A stretch of 64,000 nt of DNA, from assembly GCA_036346255.1 (NCBI GenBank), contig CM070628.1, forward strand, positions 6,525,840 to 6,589,839, in the 5' to 3' direction. The first letter of the stretch is position 1, and each line of letters begins with the position of its first letter. The stretch is from Ampelocalamus luodianensis. Lineage: Eukaryota > Streptophyta > Magnoliopsida > Poales > Poaceae. Both the position numbers and the translations under genes were made by a program. Below are positions 34,839 to 45,161 of the stretch, piece after piece. Below the pieces are notes generated by a model that was given only the letters and a program-made list of their open reading frames with translations, was not told where the DNA came from and did not search any database.

Positions 34839-34990
34839 AGCTAGACGAGGGCCGTCGCCGTGTCGTCGAGGCCGAGCTGGACGAGGGCCACTGCCGCATC
34901 GAGGCCGAGCTGGACGAGGGCCACCGCCGTGTCGTCGAGGCCGATCTGGATGAGGGCCGCTACCGCATCGAGGTCGAGCTGGACAAGGGC
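34839..34990. repeat. Tandem repeat, alternating 36/33 bp units
   Basis: About five copies of a unit beginning CTGGACGAGGGCC and ending CGAGGCCGAG, alternating between a 36 bp form (with CGTGTCGT) and a 33 bp form (with CGCAT). This is a higher-order dimer of 69 bp inside the hAT element. Confidence 0.8.
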
Positions 34991-35183
34991 CATCGCCGTT
35001 GTGCACGGCCTGCTGCACGCCGCTCCGGAGCAAGGGGAAGGCGCTGGCGTCGCCGGCCGCCCGGCCCTGAGGCTTGCTACGTCGTCCGCGAGGGAGAGGA
35101 GGGAGGCGATGCAGCGAAGAGGAGGGAGAGGCCAGACCACCAGAGGAGGGACGCGACTCAGGCGAGCAGCAGCCAGCAGTCCA

Positions 35184-35370
35184 TGGTGGGCTGGTGGCCG
35201 TGGAGGAGCGGCGGCGGGTGTAGTGCGACCGTTGTCGCCAGGGGGTGGTGGGCAGGTGGCCGTGGAGGAGCGGCGGCAGGTGTAGTGCGGCCGCCGTCGC
35301 CGGGGGGTGGTGGGCTGGTGGCCGTGGAGGAGCGACGGCGGGTGGAGGTGCGGCCGCCACCGCCGGGGGT
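35184..35370. repeat. Minisatellite, 62 bp unit, three copies
   Basis: Unit starts TGGTGGGCTGGTGGCCGTGG and repeats at 35184, 35246 and 35308 with few substitutions. It explains the long glycine/alanine-rich ORFs here. Confidence 0.88.
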
Positions 35371-36112
35371 GGGGGGAGAATCGGAGAAAGGGGATCGGGG
35401 GAGGCATCGAGGGAGGAATGGGGGCGAGAAAGGGGATCGGGGTCGGGTTAGGGATTTGACTTGAGTAGGCAGCGCAGCGATTTGAGTAGGGAGAAACAGG
35501 AATCATTGCTACTGGGCCGAGCCAAAAAAGCTCGTGAGCCGCTCGCGAGCGGCTCAAGCTCGGCTCGAATTTTCACCGAGCCAAAAGGTGGGCTTGGCTC
35601 AGCTCAAAAATTCATGAGCCGAGTCGAGCCACGAGCCTCGAGCTATTTTTCCAGCCCTATATGTCTATAGGAGCTTCAGGGTCTTTGCATCTCGCTAGAT
35701 GTAGTCTCTAGTGCACGGTAGACCTTCATAGGCCCGGTCCATCATGCTTATACTCCTGATTCACAAGTGGCCATGTCCCCTTTCGCTCCATGTGAGGTAA
35801 CCTAGAGCAAGGGCTTCTTAGACCCCTTCAGTCTAGGGTGTGTTGAACTCTTCTGTCGAGGTTGCCTTCAACGGCCTTTCTGTACCATTTGGTTTGTCTG
35901 AAGGGGTACTTGATACCCTTCGACTGGGTCAAAGTCTACCTCTGGCTTGCTGTCTTCGCTAGGTCGTTGGGGCTGTTGGGCTTCCTATACGACAAAAGGG
36001 GCTCTCATCCTACACACAAAGCGTACGGGCAAAGAGATCAATAAATAAAGAGAGAAGGTTGGGACTACATCCTTGTGTTCATATCTATTGTATTATATTT
36101 GTGAGTTGAGAG

Positions 36113-36381
36113 TAGACATGTTCAAACGCCGGGTCGGGTCGGGTCAGAAAAGCTTGGTCTCGAACGGGCAGGCCCAAGCCCGGCATGACCTGAAAACCCA
36201 TTTTCTATTTTAAAAAATTATTTTAATTTTTTTTGGAAAAAATTTAATATTTTAATTCATTTTGAGAATAAAAATAATTTTTTTACTATTTTAATTGCAT
36301 TTAATTGGCTTTCAGGACGGAATTCAAGCCCCGAGCCCTACTCGGACCGAGCTCGGGCCAAGCCACCCGTGAACACGTCTA
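36113..36381. mobile_element. hAT MITE, 269 bp
   Basis: Ends TAGACATGTTCA and (reverse complement of the right end) TAGACGTGTTCA, with a perfect 8 bp duplication GTTGAGAG at 36105-36112 and 36382-36389. The subterminal CGGGTCGGGTCGGG and CCGAGCTCGGGCC words resemble rice nDart-type ends. AT-rich core, no ORF. It sits inside what looks like the copia LTR. Confidence 0.92.
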
Positions 36382-36389
36382 GTTGAGAG

Positions 36390-37748
36390 CTCCGTTCGTC
36401 GGCAACGCGACCTCGATTATACAACATGTTATCAACACAATAACACTCTTAAGCTAAGACTACCTCATACGTTGCTTTGATCCAAGTTTTAAATTCAAGC
36501 GATGATGTTCTTTTTAGAAGATTAATTATTATTCTACTGTTCATTGTCGTCGATCCCGCCAGTTGGCCTCGCTCACCCCTCCACGTGCGCCCCGCCACCG
36601 TGAACTGAACGTTGGGCACCGCATCCGCGGCCCGTCATCGCTGGATCGATCTCGCGATCCAAACCGAATAGGGTGTCGCCTGAGCACCGCACCACCGGCA
36701 GGGACCAGGATCGCCGTCGTTCGCCTCTGCGCGCGTCGTTGGACTCCATGAGGCAAGGTCCTCGCCATCGGGTGAGGTGTGTCGTGCGCTGCCTCCGCGT
36801 CGCACGTCAACGGCCAAATCGACGCTTTCGTGTCAGGGCCACCGCTGCCATACCCCCATCGTTGTTGTCTCATTCGCGTCGACCCGTCGGAGAAGCAGAG
36901 AGACTGGACAACCTCGATGCCTCTGTGCCATGGTCGCCGTTGTACGCCTCCACACCTGTATCGCTGCCTCCACGGCAACGCTGGGCCAAGGCATCCTCCG
37001 CGCTGTGCCGCCTCTGCATGTGCGTGAAGATGAAGCTAGGGGCTTCGGCTCTGTCCCCGGCGAGGACGGAGCAAACACTGCTGCCATAGCCACAATCGTC
37101 CATGGCGAGGAGGAGGTGGGGCACCGGGTGTACGCTGTCACCTCATTGGACCGGGGCCAACCAGGCGCATGGACCTCCGCGTGACACTGTTGTTGTCGTG
37201 CGTGCGCTCAGGCCGAGCTGCGGTAGGGTTAGGGGAAACCCTAGCAGACTAGCTAAGCGGGCCGCACAAAGGCCCTATTTGGGCCATTGGTTCTAGCCCA
37301 TAAGGCCCAATCGGGATGGGAACCGACTGGCCTTAGCGCTTTTGTAGAAAATCCCTTCAATTTTTTTGGAATTAAACACGAGTCCTTGGTTTATTAAAAT
37401 TGTGTCCTTCTAGACCAAAATTTTGCTAAAAGGACCCTGGAACTTTCATAATAAATTATGAGGGCTTCCACTCGGTGGAATTTTGCAAATTAAACCTCAA
37501 GAGTTTCTAGTTCTTTTATTTAAGTCTTTTGCTATTTATTTAAATACCACAAATTGTCTTTCTATTAATTTGTGAGTATAGTAATTGTTCTATGCCTAGA
37601 GAAGTACTAGAAATCTATAAATTTGATATTTACTACTCATGCAAGTTGTTTTATTATTGTAAGACATGTTTTGACTCATGTGGTACATGATATACTAATT
37701 CATTACCTTATGGTAATTATATGTTGCTATACAGTGTTGTAGGCAAAC
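36390..37748 (+). other. End of copia LTR, PBS-like site and long leader
   Basis: CGACCTCGATTATACA ends at about 36423 as an LTR would, followed by ACATGTTATCAACAC, a PBS-like string. A GC-rich stretch (36541-37230) has open frames on both strands without recognisable domains, then AT-rich DNA leads to the gag ATG at 37749. I call it the copia untranslated leader rather than a gene. Confidence 0.45.
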
Positions 37749-38490
37749 ATGGACGATATGTTTAGGACCATGCCAAGAGGGGAATTTCATAAGCTGAAGT
37801 GCGACTGTAGTAACCACCCATTGTGGGCAGTGGAGGCAAGGATGCATCTCACTGCACGTGACCTCCATCACGCACTTGTGCCAGATGGGCATGCTACCAT
37901 TTTAGCTAGGGCATGGGCTTTGGTATACCTCAAGAACCACTTGTCTATGAACTTCAACCAAGAGCTTGTTACTATCCAAGACCCAGCGAACTCTAGGATC
38001 ACCTAACTGAGAGGTTCGACATTACCCAAAGGCAGTCTCTCGCTAATGAGAACTATGACGAGTGGATAGCTATACCGCATACAATGCGGACCTCACTCGT
38101 GTTGTGAGCATCCTAAGGCTGTTAGGGAGGAACATGACTGAGGATGAACTGATTGAACACATTCTCCTAAATCTTTATCCAAAGAATGTTTCTTTTGGAA
38201 TGGTTCTGAGAAAAAGGAACTTCATATATCATTATCAACTTATCAATGCTCTATGGGAGATAAGCGCGCCAGTGCGCTACATCTTAGGACACTCTATAGA
38301 TCTGATTCTAGTTCTAGGGGATTTGGTGGGACCAACAGACAGAGGTTCAAGAGGAGGGGAAGAAGAGGTAACAACTATGATTGTAGGAGGATCGTTAGAC
38401 GTTCTCCATATTACACCCTCAGCAAGTGAAGCAAGGGGTGGCAGGAATCGGAGAAAGAGCCGTCAGAAGGCTACTCAAGCTGGGAGCTAG
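37749..38490 (+). pseudogene. copia gag (broken)
   Basis: The first open part gives GEFHKLKCDCSNHPLWAVEA and LVYLKNHLSMNFNQELV, the typical copia gag N-terminus (FxKLxxDGSNYxxW). A frame change at about 38005-38060 leads to RVVSILRLLGRNMTEDELIE, the second half. The usual zinc knuckle is not clear; an RRGRR-like basic patch appears near 38350. Non-functional. Confidence 0.75.
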
Positions 38491-38769
38491 GGCAAATGAG
38501 CCATTCCCACATAAGGATCAAGAGAATCCTAAATCTCCATTATCTCCTTAAATTTAGAAATCAATTCATGGTGTAGTGAGGATGGTGTTACTAAATTGAA
38601 CACCAAAAAATTTCAGTCTTGAATTAGTCAGTAATATTACTATTAGGAATTAAAAATACTTCTTGTAATCTTTAGTACATGAAATAAATAAATTATTTCT
38701 AGTTCATCTGCATGTCTTATGTGTGCATTTATGCGTATGCAATGTTTTTAATTATGCAAATTATTTATC

Positions 38770-39061
38770 TCCTGCTTATAGTTGACGTACAATGGAGGGA
38801 GAATATGAACTCTATCTTGTGGATAGTTGTACCATAAATTCTATCCTAAATGATATGAAGTATTTCGAGACCTTCAGTTCTATGATTGACAATATTATGA
38901 CCATAGTTGACAATTGTGGTAATATTGCTGATACTGGAAGAGCCACGGGATACTCTTATTGATGGGAATGAAAATAATCATTGAGAATGCATTAGTGTTC
39001 CCGGACTCAACAAGAATTATACTAATCAAGTTTCAAAGATATCTGAAATAATGGTTTCCAC
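38770..39061 (+). pseudogene. copia protease remnant
   Basis: Reading ELYLVDSCTINSILNDMKYF, this corresponds to the copia aspartic protease active-site region, normally D-S-G-T. The Gly is Cys here, which would disable the enzyme. Several stops follow before the integrase segment. Confidence 0.6.
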
Positions 39062-39883
39062 ATGGAAACAGAGGAAGAGAATAGTCCTAAGTACATTCTC
39101 ATCACTAAGAAAGAAGGATATCGAAAAGAAGTAGTAGAGAAACCCCCTATATTCTCCTTCGGATTGTACTACACTTTTATTAAACGTGATGAAGAATATG
39201 TTACGATGACCATCCAGGTTAAAGATCCCAAGCTATTTAGAACATGGCATGAATATCTGGGTCATCTTAGAGACAATATGATGTGCCAGATACTACAACA
39301 TTCTGCTAGCCACATCTTGAAGTCCAAAGACATCCTTGATCTATCACACTTTGTGTGTGAAGCCTGTGTGAAAGACAAGTTGATTACGAGACCCTCGTAT
39401 CATAAGATCAAAGATAAATTGCCTAATTTCCTTGAGAGGATTCAGGGGGATATATGCGAACCTATAGAGCCCATGTCTGGGCCATTCAAGTACTTTATGG
39501 TACTAATAGACGTATTCACTTGGTGGAGGTATGTATGTCTATTATCCACTAGGAATCACGTCTTTGCCAAATTGATTTCATAAATTATTGCACTAAGGGC
39601 AAAGTTTTCATATCATAAGATCCAATCCATAAGAATGGATAATGCTGGAGAGTTTACCTCAAAAGAATTTAATGATTATTGCATTGTCTTAGGCATAACA
39701 GTGGAACATTCAATCCCGCATGTTCATACTCAGAATGGACTTGCTGAATCATTAACCAAGATGATCAAGATGATCGCTAGACCCTTGTTAATGAGATTCA
39801 GTCTACCAACTACATGTTGGGGACATGTCGTATTACATGCATCAACATTAATACGACTCCAGCCATCTGCATACCGGAAGGGA
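39062..39883 (+). pseudogene. copia GAG-pre-integrase and integrase (truncated)
   Basis: TWHEYLGHLRDNMM and CEACVKDK form the HHCC zinc site. The core follows with D in IQGDICEP, D in RMDNAGEFTSKEF and E in QNGLAESLTK. An in-frame TAA at 39581-39583 separates the two halves. Similarity stops at about 39880, where DNA of a different character begins (CCGGAAGGGAAGGGGGTGG). Confidence 0.8.
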
Positions 39884-42800
39884 AGGGGGTGGCACGGGAG
39901 ATGACATGTGTCACCGTTTGTTAGCTGTCCATGAGTTCATGAGTCTAAGGGCGACCGTAAGGTAGAGGTACCTTTAATTAGCTGGCTCTTTGGCTGAGAT
40001 GTGTGTTCGTGGTGTGGACCGACATTGTTCCGAAAGTTGGGTCTAAAGGCTACCTTTGGGGATCTATGGTTAAATCTATAATTGCTTTTGCTAGCACATA
40101 GATGACTGATTTTGGTTGAAATGATAGACGATTCGTGAGCAGTCGGATGTGTTCAAAGATTAGTGCGTGTAACAGGCACGCCATCTGTGTCGGGTGTTGT
40201 TTTTTATTGTGTATCGGGCGCGCCATCTGTGATCCGACATCTTTGGTCTCTGCGTCAACTTTCTTTTGTGTATTCCTCGTATCACGTGTTGCACCATCAG
40301 TTTGTTGTCTTAGTTGCTTCATGAGAGGGGGAAGGCGTTAGAGACAACGAAGGGGAAGCTCCTCTTGGGGGAGGGAGAAGCGTGTCTTCTCATCGGGCGA
40401 GGGTGAATCGCGGTGAGGGCGAATCGCCATTGATCGTCAGGGCATGCATCCCTGATCGTTTGGCAAGGTAGGCGAAAGGTAGGGTTAAGCTTGTATGTGA
40501 TTTTGGCCAGCGAAATCGACTATGGAAAGTTGAGCGAAAGATTTTTTATGGTTTTATTTTTTGAAGTCTTTTGCTTCATTTAGTTTTGTTGTTTTGTTTA
40601 GATCTGTTGGTCGGTATCTTCATTTTCAATTTTTCAACGTGCTATTTGTTGGTCGTTTTGAAAGTGAGTAGGTTTATCTAGTGTGTTTGTTTGATGTAGA
40701 TCCATTTGTTTGTGATGAATTTTATTTTTTGTTTGTAGCTTCGTTTAGTGTGTTGGTTTTGTGTAAATCTTTATGGTTATCCTGAGATTTTTTTGGTAGT
40801 TGGCTTCGATATTGAAGGTTTTGTGTAGAAAATCTTCACAAAGTTTCAGTCACCTGTGAATGAGCATATCTGAAATTTTTTGCTTTGATTTTTTCAGATC
40901 TGCAGCTGCTACTGGTGCCCTGCTCGTGATTGAGAAAATTTAGGCTCTATGGCCAATTTTTGTCGGCTTGTTGCTTGATTTCTAAGATTCCATCAAATTT
41001 GTTCAGATTTGGATTTTCAATGTTTGAATTTTTATGATTACGGTAATTTGATGTTGCTTTCAGATATGAGTGGTTTTGGGTGAAATGAAATTTGCTTCCA
41101 GCTACTAGGTGTGTAATTGATTTGATGTTTGCGTGCTACATGCTGATCATTTCAAAATGTCTCCGTAAATGATTTTGAATGATTTGATCTGGATGTTTCT
41201 CTATTTTTATGACGTGCCATTTATCTAGATGAACTGAAGCAATACTAGGCCTACTAGTATTTACCATATAAGTCAACGACTACCAAATGAAACATAGTTT
41301 GTCATTGGAGTAGTAGCTTAGAGTTGCATTAGAAAACTAGACTAGACATTGTCACAAGCGAGCAATTATCATGCAGTTGGTAGTTGTTTTTCAACCTCTT
41401 AGTCACCTTGGATCTTAGAGCATGCAAGTAATATTGTTTTTGTAATTCTCTAGAGGTTATAGATGATCATGCCAAAAATGACAGTGAATTAGATAGATGG
41501 TTGTGCATGTTACTGAGGTCATGTATTTCTGTTTGTGCCATTATGCCTTTCTTTGGATAAGATTACAATATTTTTTTTGTAGTTGTGTTAGTTTGTTGTA
41601 CTCACATTCATGTTGTCTAGTTCTCCTCCAACTTGTGTTAAGAGTCCCTGATGCCATTGATATGCTAAAAGTCCACTATACATTGTACAAGAAATAATAT
41701 CCATTTCATTTTTATTTTTATTTTTGCAATGGACAAACATGTGCAATTTCATCCTTGAATAAGTGCAACTTTGCACCTAAGTATTGTATCTGTCTGAATC
41801 TACATGTTCTTGCGGCTATAAGTATGTACAAAATTGGTATTAAGGCTCTAGTAGATTTCATTCTTTGTTGATATCATCTTCAAAACTGGTTTCCTGTTGA
41901 AAATTATTTTATTAAACTAAAAAAACAAATGCATTGAGTTGTTCTCTGTTTTGCATGCATCTTGTTCAAAATTTCATTCCATCAAATTTCACATATGTCA
42001 TCATCAACTCGCAGATGTCATCATGATTTCATAGTTTTACGGTTTGAATATTTATCAACTTATTTTATTCCTAACATGTTGTAGTTCTAAGACGATTTAT
42101 AGATCTTCTAGTACTTTTTATTTTAGAAACTGCCAGTTGTCTATGGTATTAACATCAAAACAAATACATGTAGATAATTTATGAACAAAACCTACCAAAT
42201 TAAAAATTGCATACCATTTGAATTAATATTCTAGTTCCACACAATATGCAATTTTAGTTCATCTTCAGTGCCATATCCATTTTACCATTTTTTTTTAAGT
42301 TCTCCATTTCAAACTGCGATCTAATGCTTTCAAATAGTTTGAAAATTTGGTTATGTTTCATTGTGATCTAGTGCAATATTTGTTTGACAATGGAATTTGT
42401 GCGTGAACAATGGCATTTATATAAACTATGAACATATCCTATCAGATTAAAAGTTGCACTCTATTTTAACTAAACTTTCAGTCCCATGCATATGCAGTTT
42501 TAGTCCATCTTCATTGCAATTTCCTTTTAGCCGTTTTAATATGTCCCTTTTAAACCTCACACTACTATTTTGTAGTAGTTGAATTATTTGAGTATGTTTC
42601 ATTGATATGTGGATCATGCAAAGTAGTAACTAACTCTCCTAGGCCTCGGTATTTCTATTCATTATATAATTATATCTGATCTTCTTTGGTTTTATTTTGT
42701 TTTATGTAAGGGTTCACTTAAATTAGGATTTTGTTTCCTTCTTAGTTTTTTTTATCCTTTTGACCTGGATTATGTCATCTGATGTTTCAGTCTTAGGTTA

Positions 42801-43273
42801 ATCAGGTATAAAGGATGACTAAGTATTTCAGTTTTCATTGTTTTCTCACATGTCTTTCATGCTAGTCTGGGCTTTGCATTTCCACTGCTTTTGCATCATC
42901 CTTTAGTTGTACTTATATGTAGCAACTTGCATAGTTCTTTTACTCGATATTCAGTTCTATAAAATTCATAATTCGTGAGATTGTCCTTTTGCCTCTCTGA
43001 TTTTCCAGCAAATCTTTTATATCCTGTTCTTGCTTCTCCAAGTTTGCTACCTCTCATTTGCAAGGGATGAAGCATCAGATAGTCATTTATGAATCAGTTA
43101 GTTTATTTAGGCGCATTTTTTCTGGATTCTTGCTAATTGTAGTGTGAAACTATAGTATGAATAGTTTCCATTTTTGTAGCATTTTTTATTGGTTATGTAC
43201 TTCTTTGTCATTGTAAGTATTAGTATTTTTATTCCATTATTGTTGGTTTTAGTTTGTTCTTGGTTGGTGCCAG
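39884..43273. other. AT-rich intergenic DNA; no gene recognised
   Basis: About 3.4 kb without a supportable ORF. A G-rich stretch at 40320-40440 and a pair of CGCCATCTGTG words near 40178 and 40221 hint at old transposon ends. The 40500-43270 part is T-rich on the + strand and intron-like, but no exons with good splice sites and matching phase were seen. Confidence 0.5.
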
Positions 43274-43551
43274 TAGAGGTGTTCATGGGAGGCCTGGCCG
43301 AGCCTGAGCCATTTCGGACCTGGCTTGGGACTCAGTTTTTAGCCCGAAAGCTCGGCCCGAAAGCCTGAGAAATAGGATTAAAAAATAAAAAATCATTTAT
43401 TTAATTTTGAAAATGAATTAAATATTGTTTTTTATTACAAAAAATGATTAAAATAATGTTTTTAAATCAAAAAACTGATTTTCAGGCCGAGTCGGGCTCG
43501 AGCCTGTCCACTTGAGGTCGGGCTTGACGGCCCAGCATTTGAACACCTCTA
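43274..43551. mobile_element. hAT-like MITE, 278 bp (no clean target duplication)
   Basis: Ends TAGAGGTGTTCA and TGAACACCTCTA are perfect 12 bp inverted repeats and closely match the ends of the MITE at 36113-36381. The AT-rich centre is flanked by GGCCTGGCCGAGCC and GGCTCG words. The 8 bases on each side (GGTGCCAG and GTACTGCC) do not match, so the target duplication has decayed or the insertion recombined. Confidence 0.75.
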
Positions 43552-43990
43552 GTACTGCCAGATGAGGCTTCAGTTTTCGATTGCACATTATGCAATTATG
43601 CATGTTTTTTTTCATTAGCCCATTATGTAGTACCGGTTTATGCAATGTTCTATATATTAGCAAACTTCAATTAATTAACCTTCCACATTCCCGAAAAAAT
43701 CGGAGATGTTCTATTAAATAACTTTCCATCTCTTCTCCCATCCTTTTTTAACTCTCTTTCTGATGAGAATTCAATTGCACAGCCCGGTGCGTACGCATAA
43801 CCTTAAGGCTCAAAACAAGGGTGAACATAATCTTTGATCCATTTCTTTATGGCTTTTGCTAGCTCCCAGTCGCCTGAAATTTTCTTAAAACCCAATCACC
43901 TACAATTATATAGTACTAAGTCTAAAATTGCATTACCAAGTGATGTACAATTTTAGCACAGATTTACCGTAACTTTTAGTTCTATTTATT

Positions 43991-44211
43991 TTTGTATTTG
44001 TGGGGTTGACCTAGATTTACTTTTTGTCTAGTTTAGTTTTTTTTGTATTTGTAGGGTTGGCCTAGATTTACTTTTGTCTAGTTTAGATTTTTTTGTTTTG
44101 TTTTTGTTTTTGTTAGGTTGACCTAGATTTAATTTTGTCTAGTTTAGAATTTTTTTGTTTTATTTTTGTATTTGTAAGGTTCACCTATATTTTCTTTTAT
44201 CTAGTTTAGAA
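43991..44211. repeat. Four-copy degenerate tandem repeat
   Basis: A unit of about 45-65 bases, TTTGTATTTGTAGGGTTG then ACCTAGATTTACTTTTGTC then TAGTTTAG, repeats four times with T-rich spacers that vary in length. Confidence 0.8.
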
Positions 44212-45010
44212 CTTGCGTAATGGGCAAGTCATAGACTTGTTTGGTATATTCCTAGGCAAAGCCCAGCAGAAAACCCAACAACCAAAACAATCTTAGATTT
44301 GCACTCTAGTTTAATGGGCCGACCGAAGGGGGAACAGTCCCGTAACGGGTCAAGGTCACGGCCGCACAGATCTGATAAGCAAAATAAAGAACCCATAAAC
44401 ATTAGCCCACAAGTCAATTAACAAAAAATAAAAGTGCAAATAAAAAAAAACAAAGGCCATCAGATAGTGATCCAATGGACTGAAAAAGTGACTGGGTTTT
44501 CTGCTTTTTTTCAAACGACTGTAGCATAGTCAACCCCATCTTTAATTAGCATTGTTTTTCAATAGGAAGCAAAGTTCAGAGGTGGCATAGATTCTTCTCC
44601 ACAAATACACCAATTTTAACTGTTCACTTCAGATTGTTGCAAGCCAGAAATACAAATTATATAGAGGTAGGTCAAACCTCTAGTTATGCTTGTGTAGCAT
44701 AATACTTAGCCACTTAGGTGCCTACTGGTACTGACTTAAAAGTTAGACACATTTTCGGGGTTCATACTAAGTTCTCGTGTGTAGCCAACGGCGCAGTTTG
44801 AAACATAGAAAGAGAACTGCTATACATCTTTCAATTTTAGTGCTATGTGATTGGTGAGAGAGAGGGAGAGAGGGTGGGAAGTGAGATTAGATCAGGATAT
44901 AGAGGTGGGGTGATATCTGGAGCATTGGATCTTCATCTGATGGCTCAAAAAGTGACTGATTTTCAAGAAAAAATCAGTCGCATGTTGTATAGACACTCCC
45001 ACATAGAAAT
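44212..45010. other. Intergenic with hairpin-like element ends
   Basis: Two related blocks, about 44458-44530 and 44920-45001, share AAAAAGTGACTG and GCCATCAGAT or its inverse. The second holds a perfect 10 bp stem (44954-44963 with 44970-44979, GACTGATTTT/AAAATCAGTC) followed by GTTGTATAGAC. A related string, GTTGTCTATACAGCATTTGAC, occurs at about 50046. Probably ends of an uncharacterised transposon family. No gene. Confidence 0.45.
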
Positions 45011-45156
45011 TGTTAGAATAAGGTGTTAGAATAGGAACTTTTTTGTATTTTCTTATTTGCCCTTTGTATTTTCTTATCTGTATATGGTGTACACTCTTTG
45101 TACTCACTATATATATTGTCCATTGAGCCTCTTCAATATACAGAATATTCGTAACA
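45011..45156 (+). repeat. Solo LTR, 146 bp
   Basis: Starts TGTTAGAATA, ends ATATTCGTAACA, and is flanked by a perfect 5 bp duplication GAAAT (45006-45010 and 45157-45161). Inside are CTCTTTGTACTCACTATATA and AATATACAGAATATTCG, typical of short copia or TRIM LTRs. No internal domain, so it is a product of LTR-LTR recombination. Confidence 0.85.
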
Positions 45157-45161
45157 GAAAT

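Larger units (their letters stand above)
34455..35659. mobile_element. Non-autonomous hAT element, 1205 bp, with internal minisatellites
   Basis: Ends TAGGGCTAGAAA and TTTCCAGCCCTA are inverted with one mismatch, and the element is flanked by a perfect 8 bp duplication TATGTCTA (34447-34454 and 35660-35667). Both subterminal regions are packed with GAGCC/GGCTC words. The interior is GC-rich with two tandem arrays and long but low-complexity ORFs on both strands, which I do not treat as genes. No transposase. Confidence 0.93.
34227..36050 (-). repeat. Degenerate gypsy LTR, copy 2 (minus orientation), split by a hAT element
   Basis: On the minus strand this reads in the same order as 8840-9680: blocks with CGAAGGGTATCAAGTACC, GTAACATTATAAATAGACC, CAATAAAGAGACA, TTTAATACCGCTTCC, TTTGAGGA, then TAGTTTATAGCTACGACA at 34227. 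The hAT element at 34455-35659 interrupts it cleanly. The outer left end in element sense (about 36050) is uncertain, and I found no 5 bp target duplication. Confidence 0.55.
37749..39883 (+). mobile_element. Ty1/copia element, 5' portion (gag to integrase), truncated
   Basis: The + strand order gag, protease, GAG-pre-integrase, integrase is the Ty1/copia order (integrase before RT). Recognisable sequence ends at about 39883 within the integrase C-terminal part. No RT, RNase H or 3' LTR follows. Stop codons and frame changes occur throughout. Confidence 0.85.

Noticed and set aside
34617..35557. 247- and 238-codon minus-strand ORFs in the hAT element
   Set aside because: Proline/arginine-rich translation of the minisatellites; both strands are open over the same stretch, so openness reflects composition.
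36541..37184. Cluster of overlapping ORFs in the copia leader
   Set aside because: Five frames are open at once because of high GC; no domain, no neighbour and no splice evidence.
40160..40260. Subterminal repeats of a CACTA element (CGCCATCTGTG pair)
   Set aside because: Only two copies, and no CACTA terminus or 3 bp duplication nearby.
43266..43559. Target duplication TGCCAG around the MITE at 43274-43551
   Set aside because: The shared word is offset by three bases on the two sides, so it is not at the element borders and is not an insertion footprint.
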